Assembly: GCA_019232645.1 (NCBI GenBank)
Contig: JAFANO010000737.1
Coordinates: forward strand, 1 to 6,020
Length of the DNA stretch: 6,020 bases
DNA from: Planctomycetaceae bacterium
GTDB lineage: Bacteria; Planctomycetota; Planctomycetia; Isosphaerales; Isosphaeraceae
Direction: 5' to 3'
The position numbers and the translations under genes are program-made. How positions within the stretch are numbered: the first letter of the stretch is position 1; the number at the start of each line of letters is the position of its first letter. This document shows, piece by piece, positions 1 to 5,675 of the stretch. The notes beneath the pieces are model-generated. The model was not told where the DNA came from, ran no database searches, and saw only the letters and a list, made by a program, of their open reading frames with translations.

Positions 1-55
1 GGCCGACGAACCAGCCGTCATCGATCCAATATTCCAGAGAGAACGCTCGCTGCAT
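1..55 (-). CDS. HicB-like antitoxin, N-terminal fragment (runs off left edge)
   Basis: The ATG at 55-53 opens a frame that reads MQRAFSLEYWIDDGWFVG before the window ends. This matches the start of HicB-like antitoxins (HicB_lk type), which typically begin M-x-R-x-F-x-LEYWIDDGWYVGRLKE and go on to a partial RNase-H-like fold that neutralises a HicA mRNA interferase. Only 18 codons are visible, so the rest of the fold, any DNA-binding tail and the partner toxin cannot be seen. There is no room for a hicA gene between this start and the exoribonuclease gene ending at 211, so a partner, if present, should lie downstream, left of the window. A GGCGGA stretch a few bases before the ATG is only a modest ribosome binding site. 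Codon use is less GC3-biased than in proS, as is common for toxin-antitoxin genes. The identification rests on the short but distinctive LEYWIDDGW motif. Confidence 0.72.
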   Translation of the reverse strand, partial: MQRAFSLEYWIDDGWFVG

Positions 56-179
56 GAGATCCGCCCTTGGTCCCTAAAACGCCGTTCACGAGCGCCGAGA
101 TTTTGTTACCGAACAGCCGTTCCGAATTTGCGTGGGACTCGACCAGATACGCCCTCGCCGACAACCGAATGGTTGCGGT

Positions 180-205
180 GACGCGGCGCCCCGACCTGGC
201 GCGTC
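180..205 (-). terminator. Possible stem-loop just after the YhaM-type gene
   Basis: Five bases past the stop codon of the YhaM-type gene, 186-190 (GCGCC) pairs with 198-202 (GGCGC) around a 7-nt loop, and GAC 180-182 pairs with GTC 203-205 after a 3-nt bulge. No T-run follows on the minus strand, so it is not a classical intrinsic terminator. In GC-rich DNA it could be chance; its position is the main argument. Confidence 0.25.
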
Positions 206-210
206 CTGCT

Positions 211-1212
211 TCAGATCTCGGACCCCTCGTCCTGCACCGGATCCGCATTCTGCCCCCCTTTGAACAGCCTCCGGCCGAGGTTTTGCTGGAACGGGGTCCA
301 GCTCGACCCGCGGCAGGGGTCGTCGCGGATTTCGCGGCCGAAGGTGTGCAGCTTGGCGTCGAGGTTGTCGATGTAGTGCAGCGCGATCGCCTCCAGGGTC
401 ATCGGGAGCTTCGGGCTGCCGTACTCGGGCGGGCCGTGGTGGCTGACGATCATGTGCTTGAGCCGCAGCAGGAGCTCGGCGGGGAACGGCTCGCCGGTCA
501 GGTCGGCGGTCTGCTCGACCTTGCCGCGGAGCATCTCCACGCCCATGACCAGGTGGCCGACGAGCTGCCCCTCGTCGGTGTAGCCGAAGGCGCGGTCGTA
601 GCTCAGCTCGTCGACCTTGCCGATGTCGTGGAGGAAGATGCCCGCCAGCAGGAGGTCGCGATCGACCTCGGGATAGAGGTCGGCGATCCGGTCGGCGATC
701 GTCAGCATCATGACGACGTGCTCGAGCAGCCCGGCGTGATAGGCGTGGTGGTTCTTGATGCCGGCCGGCGCCGTGGTGAACTTGCGGACGAACTCCTCAT
801 CGATCAGGAAGCACTCGACCAGGGAGCGGAGGTGCGGATTGGCCATCGTCAGGAGCAGCTCGCGGAGCCGCGCCGTCAGCCGGGCGACGTTCTGCGTGCT
901 CTGGGGGAGGAACTCCTCGGGCGCGACCCGCGAGGCGTCGAGGACCTCGACGTGGGAGAGGATCAGTTGCAGCGCCCCCTGGAAGACCTGGGTCTTGCCC
1001 CGGACGTGGAGGTAGTCGCCCGGCTCGAAGGTCCGGGCCAGCCCCTCGCTCGCGTTCCAGAGCCGCGCGCCGACGCTCCCCGTCTTGTCGCGCAGTTCCA
1101 GGTGGAGGTAGAGGTTGCCCTGGCGATTCGCCCGGAGCTGCTTGTCGGCGACCAGGAAGGCCTCGTCCACCGACTCTCCGTTGGCCAATTGATTCACATA
1201 TTGACGCATCAT
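211..1212 (-). CDS. YhaM-type 3'-5' exoribonuclease (OB-fold + HD domain)
   Basis: Predicted metal-dependent 3'-5' exonuclease acting on RNA (or ssDNA) in the cytoplasm, related to Bacillus YhaM. Numbering from the second of two adjacent Met codons (332 aa; YhaM is about 314): an OB-fold nucleic-acid-binding domain spans about 13-92 (DKQLRANRQGNLYLHLEL and GDYLHVRGKTQVFQG); a helical linker follows; the HD phosphohydrolase domain spans about 150-290. Visible metal/catalytic residues are the HHAYH cluster (154-158), H164 in LLEHV, the HD pair in FLHDIGK (194-195), HH at 257-258 in SHHG and the aspartates in YIDNLDAK near 280. The frame is open upstream to a GTG at 1332 with an AGGA 5 nt before it. 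However, those 40 extra codons carry many A/T third positions and no family sequence, so I place the start at the ATGATG (1212 or 1209), although no good ribosome binding site is visible there. The last 40 residues are a charged tail outside the HD fold. The CARDB gene lies upstream in the same direction, 285 bp away, probably a separate transcript. Confidence 0.9.
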   Translation of the reverse strand: MMRQYVNQLANGESVDEAFLVADKQLRANRQGNLYLHLELRDKTGSVGARLWNASEGLARTFEPGDYLHVRGKTQVFQGALQLILSHVEVLDASRVAPEEFLPQSTQNVARLTARLRELLLTMANPHLRSLVECFLIDEEFVRKFTTAPAGIKNHHAYHAGLLEHVVMMLTIADRIADLYPEVDRDLLLAGIFLHDIGKVDELSYDRAFGYTDEGQLVGHLVMGVEMLRGKVEQTADLTGEPFPAELLLRLKHMIVSHHGPPEYGSPKLPMTLEAIALHYIDNLDAKLHTFGREIRDDPCRGSSWTPFQQNLGRRLFKGGQNADPVQDEGSEI

Positions 1213-1285
1213 GAGGCAGTTCGACCGGGGTGCAAGGACGGGGAGTTCTGATACGCATTCCGGAGATTGATTGCACTCTGTCCGG

Positions 1286-1313
1286 ATCTCAAACCCGCGA
1301 TTTCGACTTTCAA
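1286..1313 (-). promoter_or_regulatory. Candidate promoter for the YhaM-type gene
   Basis: On the minus strand TTGAAA (1313-1308, five of six bases of the sigma-70 -35 consensus) is followed after 16 nt by TGAGAT (1291-1286), a poor -10 box. It would give a leader of about 70 nt to the ATG at 1212, and it lies downstream of the alternative GTG start at 1332, which would support the shorter protein. This is a match by eye only. Confidence 0.22.
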
Positions 1314-1497
1314 CAAAGCAGACCGGGTGCACGAATTTCCTGGAGTCCGTATAACCGTTCGGGCCGAAGGCCCACAGAGCGGTGATTTTATGGGTGGCGC
1401 GGCGACGGGGTCAAGGGACGAGGCCGCGCAGGGGATTGCGCGGCCGCGACGGGAGGAGAGGGGAGAGCTGGCCGATCGGGCGGCGATCCCGGCCGCA

Positions 1498-2577
1498 TCA
1501 ACTCGTCGGTAAGTTGATGATGGGGAGGCCGTGGGCCGGCGTCCCGCCGACGGGGGCCCCGAGCCCGCCCGCGATGCCGCTGGGGATCGGGAAGGGCATG
1601 ACGTTGCTGGCGCCGCCCGGGATCAGCACGCCCGCCGGCGGCAGGTTCGTGATCGGCGGCCCGACCCGCCGCGGCAGGCTGATCCTCCGACCTGACCCGC
1701 CGATGCCGCCCACGGTGTGGAGCTGCTTGATCGTGCCGTTCGGGTCAACGACCACGCCGAGTTCGTAGACCCCCGGGCTCGTGGGGAGCTGGACCGGCGC
1801 GCCGGTGAGCGTCACGGCACCGCTCGGCGGGATATTCGCGACGGTAAAGGTCGAGAGGATCGCGCTGCCCGGCCCGAAGGTCGGCGTCCGCGACGCGACC
1901 AGGTCCACCGTGACTGGCCCTTGCGGGCTGGTGGGGGCGGTCCCGACGTTGGCGACGCGGATGTTCGGCTGGATCACGTCGCCGGGCTGCATCACCGGCG
2001 GGACGTCGAGGCCGGTGACCGTCAGCTCGGGCAGCGGCGCCTCGATCCGCACCGGCGCCGCCTTCTGGCTCGCGTTGTTCGTGTAGTCGGACTCGGCGAG
2101 GATCCCGTCCGGGTCGACCGCGAACCTCAGGTAGATCGTCCCGCCGGGGCCCGGCAGGCCCGGGGGGCGGCTCGGCAGGGTGAGGGCCTCCGTCAGTTGC
2201 ACGGCACTGTTCTGCGGGATGTAGGGGGTGAGGAACTGCCCGATCTGGACCTCGTGGCCTCCTCGGGGAGAGCGCGAGGCGTAGACGGCGACGTACGTCG
2301 GCAGCGCGTCGGCCGTGCTGGGGGCCCCCGGCTGCAATGCCAGCGGTTCGATCAACGAGCTGGCGCCGATGTTCCTGACATCGACCGCGACCGTCAGCGT
2401 GCCGCCCCACGAGGCGGCCGGCGCGGCGAACCCCGAGATTGTGAGGTCGGGCAGCGAGAACCCGAGCGGGGTATACGCCAGCAGCTCCCGCCCCTCCAGG
2501 CGCTCCAAGGCGGCGAGCCCCGGCCGGCGTGGGTCGCGACCGTTCCGGCGGTTCCGCCGGGATTCCCATGGCAACAC
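1498..2577 (-). CDS. LEPR-XLL-motif protein with two CARDB domains (predicted exported)
   Basis: This 359-aa protein begins with a basic, Arg-rich stretch (7-18), then LERLEGRELLA at 24-34. That is the planctomycete LEPR-XLL-type N-terminal motif found on large exported or surface proteins, although its mechanism is not established. Two CARDB-type beta-sandwich domains follow: about 42-170 (LPDLTISGF, VDVRNIG, LRFAVDPDGILAESDYTNNA) and about 182-287 (LPELTVTGLDV, IRVANVGTAP, LGVVVDPNGTIKQL). The second copy has lost the typical D/N-rich end (the E-x-D-x-T-N-N of copy one is replaced by KQLHTVGG). The C-terminal 70 residues are rich in Gly, Pro and Ile with no enzyme motif or membrane anchor. 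CARDB domains are adhesion-like modules, so a cell-surface or extracellular binding role is inferred; no ligand can be named. The GTG start at 2577 is well supported by a GGGGAGG ribosome binding site 6 nt upstream. The gene is divergent from proS across 541 bp. Confidence 0.87.
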   Translation of the reverse strand: MLPWESRRNRRNGRDPRRPGLAALERLEGRELLAYTPLGFSLPDLTISGFAAPAASWGGTLTVAVDVRNIGASSLIEPLALQPGAPSTADALPTYVAVYASRSPRGGHEVQIGQFLTPYIPQNSAVQLTEALTLPSRPPGLPGPGGTIYLRFAVDPDGILAESDYTNNASQKAAPVRIEAPLPELTVTGLDVPPVMQPGDVIQPNIRVANVGTAPTSPQGPVTVDLVASRTPTFGPGSAILSTFTVANIPPSGAVTLTGAPVQLPTSPGVYELGVVVDPNGTIKQLHTVGGIGGSGRRISLPRRVGPPITNLPPAGVLIPGGASNVMPFPIPSGIAGGLGAPVGGTPAHGLPIINLPTS

Positions 2578-2744
2578 CGAACACCTCCCCGCGGCCGAGG
2601 GACCCCGGCCCCCACAACCCTGGCCTGGCCGCGGGAGGCCGAACCGTTCATCCCTGCGGCCCTCAACAAGGTTGACCCTTCGGCCAGATCACACGTCCGC
2701 GCGGCCCCGACGCGCCCCGGCGCCAGGGACAGGCAATCCCTCGT

Positions 2745-2750
2745 CTTATA
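2745..2750 (-). promoter_or_regulatory. Candidate -10 box for the CARDB gene
   Basis: TATAAG reads on the minus strand at 2750-2745 (five of six to TATAAT) inside the least GC-rich patch of the divergent gap. No good -35 hexamer sits 16-18 nt upstream (the best is TTTCCC). It would imply a leader of about 160 nt. Weak support. Confidence 0.25.
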
Positions 2751-2915
2751 AGGTCGTCCGATCATCTGGGAAATTTGGGGTCTTTTCCCCGTCCAGTGGG
2801 TATTCGGGTCCCTCGGGGAATGACGTGACATGCGGGGGGGACGTTGGACCTGGCGCGGCGCTGCCGGTGGGGAGAGATCAGACGGAGAGACCCCCTCCGC
2901 GACCCGATCGGTTTG

Positions 2916-2924
2916 TGGTAGATT
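2916..2924 (+). promoter_or_regulatory. Candidate extended -10 promoter for proS
   Basis: TGGTAGATT at 2916-2924 fits the extended -10 pattern TGnTAnnnT, in a locally AT-richer patch about 195 nt before the proS start. No recognisable -35 hexamer precedes it. If used, the proS leader would be about 190 nt. Visual match only. Confidence 0.3.
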
Positions 2925-3105
2925 ACCTTTTCGCCGCCCTGGTCGTCGCGAGTTCCACGTCGCGGCCCGTCATCAAGCGGATTCCCGTGGGGGCGGGTGG
3001 GGGCGCGACGCGACCCGCCCTTCGTGCCGATTCAGGGCAGGTCGTGCCGCGCCCGATCCGCCCGACAAGGGGCCTACCGGATGAGGCCCTGGATCAATCG
3101 AACCC

Positions 3106-3111
3106 GAGGAG
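3106..3111 (+). promoter_or_regulatory. Ribosome binding site of proS
   Basis: GAGGAG, 7 nt before the GTG at 3119. It decides the start in a frame that stays open for more than 800 bp upstream. Confidence 0.8.
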
Positions 3112-3118
3112 TTGCCCC

Positions 3119-4891
3119 GTGCGCTGGTCGAAAGCCCTGATCCCGACGTTGAAGGAGACCCCGGCCGACGCCGTGGCGACGAGTCACATCCTGTTGCTCC
3201 GCGCGGGCATGATCCGCCAGCTCGGCGCGGGGGCGTACACCTACCTGCCGCTCGGGTTCCGGGTGCTCCACAAGGTCGTCACGGTGATCCGCGAGGAGAT
3301 GGACGCCTCCGGGGCGCTCGAGCTCTTGATGCCGGCGCTGCAGCCGATCGAGCTCTGGAAGGAGTCGGGGCGGTACGAGACGTTGCGCGAACTGCTGATG
3401 CAACTGACCGTCGGCGGCAACCAGCCGATGGCCCTGGGGCCGACGCACGAGGAGGTCGTCACCGAGCTGGTCCGCGCGCTGGTCCGCTCGTACAAGCAAC
3501 TGCCGGTGACGCTCTACCAGATCCAGACGAAGTTCCGCGACGAGCCGCGGCCGAGGTTCGGCGTCCTCCGGACCCGCGAGTTCCTGATGAAGGACGCCTA
3601 CAGCTTCGACGCCGACCTGGAGCAACTGAACGCCAGCTACGACGCGATGTACGAGGCGTATTGCCGGATCTTCGACCGCTGCGGCCTGCCCTACGTGGTC
3701 GTCGAAGCCGAGAGCGGCCCGATCGGCGGCGACGTCTCGCACGAGTTCATGGTGCCCTGCACGATCGGCGAGGACGTGGTCGTGCAATGCCCGAAGTGTG
3801 GCTACGCCGCCAACCGCGAGCGGGCCGAGATCGGCTCCCGCCCCGCGGCGGCACCGCGCGCGGCGTCGGCCCCCGCCTTCGAGCGGGTCGAGACCCCCAA
3901 CCGCCGGACGATCCAGGAGCTCTGCGACTTCCTCAAGGTCCACGAGTCGGCGACCGCCAAGCTGCTGGTCTACCTGGCCGACGGCAAGCCGATCGCGGCG
4001 CTGATCCGGGGCGACCACGAGGCGAACGAGGCGAAGATCCGCCGCGCCTTCGGGGCGCAGGCGTTGGTCCCGGCCGACGCCGACACGATTCAGCGCGCCA
4101 CCGGGGCGCCGATGGGCTTCCTCGGGCCGGTCGGGATCAAGATCCCGCTGGCGATCGACCCGGCGGTCGCCGCACTCCGGAGCGTGGTCGTCGGCGGTAA
4201 CGAGACCGACGTCCACCTCAAGGGGGTCGTCCCCGGCCGCGACTTCCCGCTCGACCGCGTGCTCGACCTCCGCGACGCCGTCGCCGGCGACCCCTGCCCG
4301 CGCTGCGGGACGGAGATGGCCGTCAACCAGGGGATCGAGGTCGGCCACGTCTTCAAGCTCGGGACCAAGTATTCCAAGGCGATGGGGGCGACCTACCTGG
4401 ACGAGAAGGGGGACGAGGTCCCGGTCATCATGGGTTGCTATGGGATCGGCGTGAACCGGATCGTCGCCGCGGCGATCGAGGCCGGGCACGACGAGAACGG
4501 GATCATCTGGCCGTTGCCCTTGGCCCCCTACGAGGTCCTGCTCATCCCGCTCCAGGTCCAGAACGCCGCGGTGATGAAGGCGGCCGAGGCGCTCGAGGCG
4601 CAGCTCGAGGCGGCCCGGCTCGACGTCCTCATGGACGACCGCGAGCAGCGCCCCGGGGTGAAGTTCAAGGACGCCGACCTGATCGGGATCCCCCTGAAGG
4701 TGGTCATCGGCGAGCGGGGCCTGAAGGAGGGGACGATCGAGGTCAAGTGGCGATCCGACGCCGTGGCGCGCCACGTCTCGGCGGCGACGGCCGGCGAGGC
4801 CATCGTCTCCGAGGTCGAGGCGACGCGCAAGGCCCTGGCCACCCAGTGCACCGAGCGCCAGATCGCCCGGGCCGCCGCGAGGGGCCGATGA
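3119..4891 (+). CDS. proS: Prolyl-tRNA synthetase, bacterial type with INS editing domain
   Basis: Class II aminoacyl-tRNA synthetase that charges tRNA(Pro) with proline in the cytoplasm. The 590 aa fit the long bacterial form (E. coli 572). Order: N-terminal catalytic half with motif 1 region (28-60, AGMIRQLGAGAYTYLPLG), the LGPTHEE loop (107-112), motif 2 (FRDEPRPRFGVLRTREF, 139-155) and KDAYSFD; a YbaK-like INS editing domain at about 255-380, predicted to hydrolyse mischarged Ala-tRNA(Pro), with K281 and H366 in the places expected for the E. coli editing residues; motif 3 (GCYGIGVNR, 439-447); C-terminal anticodon-binding domain (468-550). CPKC (224-227) and CPRC (393-396) flank the editing domain and could bind zinc. 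The GTG at 3119 is chosen because GAGGAG lies 7 nt upstream and the protein family starts exactly there; the open frame extends 268 codons further upstream, but that part runs antisense to the CARDB gene and through the intergenic gap. The 3' end overlaps the next gene by ATGA. Confidence 0.97.
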   Translation: MRWSKALIPTLKETPADAVATSHILLLRAGMIRQLGAGAYTYLPLGFRVLHKVVTVIREEMDASGALELLMPALQPIELWKESGRYETLRELLMQLTVGGNQPMALGPTHEEVVTELVRALVRSYKQLPVTLYQIQTKFRDEPRPRFGVLRTREFLMKDAYSFDADLEQLNASYDAMYEAYCRIFDRCGLPYVVVEAESGPIGGDVSHEFMVPCTIGEDVVVQCPKCGYAANRERAEIGSRPAAAPRAASAPAFERVETPNRRTIQELCDFLKVHESATAKLLVYLADGKPIAALIRGDHEANEAKIRRAFGAQALVPADADTIQRATGAPMGFLGPVGIKIPLAIDPAVAALRSVVVGGNETDVHLKGVVPGRDFPLDRVLDLRDAVAGDPCPRCGTEMAVNQGIEVGHVFKLGTKYSKAMGATYLDEKGDEVPVIMGCYGIGVNRIVAAAIEAGHDENGIIWPLPLAPYEVLLIPLQVQNAAVMKAAEALEAQLEAARLDVLMDDREQRPGVKFKDADLIGIPLKVVIGERGLKEGTIEVKWRSDAVARHVSAATAGEAIVSEVEATRKALATQCTERQIARAAARGR

Positions 4892-5172
4892 GCGTCCGAG
4901 GCGTCCCCCGCGCCCCCTTCGTCCTGCTCGGGCTGATGACCGTCGCCACGTTCGTCGGCCCGATCGTCATCGCGCATGTGATCCGGGGTGGCGCGAGCCC
5001 CCGCTGGCCCCCCGATCGCCCCGTCGAGTGGTGGACCTTCGGCCTGATCACGGGGTTGGAGGTCGTCCTGATGGGAATCTGCCTCGGGATCGGGTTCGTC
5101 AACTGGCGGAAGATGCCCCGCTATCCTAAGACACCCCCGCGGCCCGAGGAGCCGTCCCAGGACTCCTCCTAG
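4888..5172 (+). CDS. Small two-helix membrane protein of unknown function
   Basis: A 94-aa protein that I do not recognise as any named family. It has two hydrophobic segments long enough to span the membrane: about 10-32 (FVLLGLMTVATFVGPIVIAH) and about 50-71 (FGLITGLEVVLMGICLGIGF). They are joined by a loop of about 17 residues rich in Arg, Pro and Trp. The tail is hydrophilic and rich in Pro and acidic residues (KTPPRPEEP). No signal-peptidase or catalytic motif is visible. The ATG overlaps the proS stop as ATGA (4888-4891), with GAGGGG a few bases upstream inside proS, so translation is probably coupled to proS. The link may be only transcriptional, since nothing in the sequence ties it to tRNA charging. 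It ends tail-to-tail with the open frame of the decayed toxin on the other strand. Confidence 0.82.
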   Translation: MSVRGVPRAPFVLLGLMTVATFVGPIVIAHVIRGGASPRWPPDRPVEWWTFGLITGLEVVLMGICLGIGFVNWRKMPRYPKTPPRPEEPSQDSS

Positions 5173-5342
5173 GAAGGCTCTCGGCGGCTGGCGTCCCTGA
5201 GGCTCGACGCGGACCTCGTGGGTCCGCCGCGACGCAGCGTTAGGCCCGGGATTTCCAGATGTCCGGGTTGTTGCTCGTACCAGTCGAGGGCTTCGTCGAA
5301 CTCGGTCTGGGCCTTGCGCCGCAGAACGACCGGCAGACTCAT
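5169..5342 (-). pseudogene. ParE/RelE-type toxin remnant
   Basis: The ATG at 5342-5340 opens a 57-codon frame. Its first 26 residues look like the start of ParE/RelE-superfamily toxins: MSLPVVLRRKAQTEFDEALD then WYEQQPG, matching the usual pattern of a first beta strand, a helix with A-x-x-E/D-h-x-E-A, and D-W-Y-E-x-Q. After that the family normally continues PGLG-x-x-F and runs to about 95-105 aa; here the sequence turns into an Arg/Ser-rich tail with no conserved strands and stops at a TAG. The toxin core and C-terminal catalytic or gyrase-binding strands are therefore missing, probably through deletion or replacement. The closing LRDASRREP faintly recalls the usual ParE C-terminus (H/D-A-R-R-x-P), which would fit an internal deletion, but this is speculative. 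The ATG overlaps the antitoxin stop by ATGA, the normal arrangement of this module type. Confidence 0.68.
5209..5227. terminator. Perfect 7-bp hairpin between convergent reading frames
   Basis: GCGGACC (5209-5215) and GGTCCGC (5221-5227) pair perfectly around the loop TCGTG. It lies 36 bp after the stop of the small membrane-protein gene and could end the proS transcript. It has no T-run, so intrinsic termination is doubtful. Confidence 0.3.
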
Positions 5343-5533
5343 CGTCGAATCCGAGCGAGAGCTTCGGCTTTTACCTCTTCCCAAGATACGACATCGTCCG
5401 GTGCAGCATCATCCTCAGCGAGACGGCGATCGAGTTCGGCCTTCTGCTCCTCGGTGAGTACCGGCTCATAGCCCCGATCCACGAGCCGATCCCAGAGCTC
5501 ATGCATGAGCCGGATGCGATCCTCGACCGGCCA
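5339..5533 (-). pseudogene. Addiction-module antitoxin remnant, N-terminus missing
   Basis: On the minus strand from about 5533 the frame reads WPVEDRIRLMHELWDRLVD, then LTEEQKAELDRRLAEDD and VVSWEEVKAEALARIRR, ending at TGA (5341-5339). This is the pattern of small acidic antitoxins of the 'putative addiction module component' family (Unstab_antitox type): P-V/P-E-x-R-x-x-L, then L-T-x-x-x-x-x-E-L-x-x-R-L, then the closing P/S-W-E-E-V-K. Such proteins are about 65-80 aa and bind a ParE/RelE toxin. No ATG, GTG or TTG lies in frame between the stop at 5584-5582 and the internal ATG at 5506. That ATG would give only a 55-aa protein starting at MHELWDR. The normal first 10-20 residues are absent, and an inverted-repeat element starts 22 bp further upstream. 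The 3' end overlaps the toxin ATG by 4 nt. The 55-aa form might still be made; I call it broken because the N-terminal helix is lost. Confidence 0.72.
5497..5510. repeat. Perfect 14-bp palindrome inside the antitoxin remnant
   Basis: GCTCATGCATGAGC is perfectly self-complementary. It lies in the codons for RLMHEL, so it may be simply coding sequence. Such a site could also act as an operator for a small DNA-binding antitoxin, but nothing else supports that. Confidence 0.4.
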
Positions 5534-5555
5534 GGAATCCGTTCCCGTGAGGACC

Positions 5556-5675
5556 GGATACTGTTGGCGAAATCGTCTTGGTCATCGAGAGACAGGGATT
5601 GCCCCTTCGCAGAGCACCCCATCTTACCCATACACCGGTCTGTCGACCGCCGAAGGGAATTCGCCAACAGTATCC
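5556..5675. mobile_element. 120-bp MITE-like element with perfect 16-bp inverted ends
   Basis: GGATACTGTTGGCGAA at 5556-5571 is the exact reverse complement of 5660-5675. The whole segment is 120 bp, too short for a transposase gene. A second, inner inverted repeat (CCCTTCG 5603-5609 with CGAAGGG 5651-5657) would extend the fold. Ends beginning GG and containing CTGTTGG resemble those of small DNA transposons of the IS5 or IS630 kind, but I cannot name a parent. No clear target-site duplication is seen (outer bases are GACC on the left and AATT on the right), so the insertion is old or the boundaries are slightly different. It sits directly upstream of the antitoxin remnant, where the antitoxin start codon should be. 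Confidence 0.5.

Larger units (their letters stand above)
2578..3118. other. 541-bp divergent intergenic region
   Basis: This is the gap between the CARDB gene (minus) and proS (plus). I see no convincing gene in it: the open frames have no recognisable motifs and are Arg/Gly/Pro-rich in the manner of non-coding GC-rich DNA. The least GC-rich part is about 2741-2825, which carries a TATAAG on the minus strand and the 7-bp inverted repeat TTCCCCG/CGGGGAA (2785-2791 and 2814-2820). A second less GC-rich patch at 2911-2932 holds an extended -10-like TGGTAGATT toward proS. Promoters for both genes presumably lie here. Confidence 0.7.

Noticed and set aside
67..1251. 394-codon open frame on the plus strand opposite the YhaM-type gene
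   Set aside because: Low-complexity Val/Leu/Asp/Glu/Arg composition typical of the antisense of a GC-rich gene; no motif, and the minus strand encodes a clear YhaM-type protein.
1361..1373. GGGCC-GAA-GGCCC hairpin after the CARDB gene
   Set aside because: Only 5 bp with a 3-nt loop, 125 bp past the stop and no T-run; expected by chance in such GC-rich DNA.
3070..3110. A T-arm-like GGGTTCGATT on the minus strand before proS
   Set aside because: The flanking bases do not form a T-stem, and no acceptor, D or anticodon arms are found; not a tRNA.
2315..3118. In-frame extension of proS by 268 codons upstream
   Set aside because: It runs antisense to the CARDB gene and through the intergenic gap, has Pro/Arg/Ser-rich non-protein-like content, and proS has a good GAGGAG site at the family-typical start.
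3074..4774. 566-codon open frame on the minus strand opposite proS
   Set aside because: Antisense shadow of proS, rich in Arg, Asp, Leu and Val, with no family resemblance.
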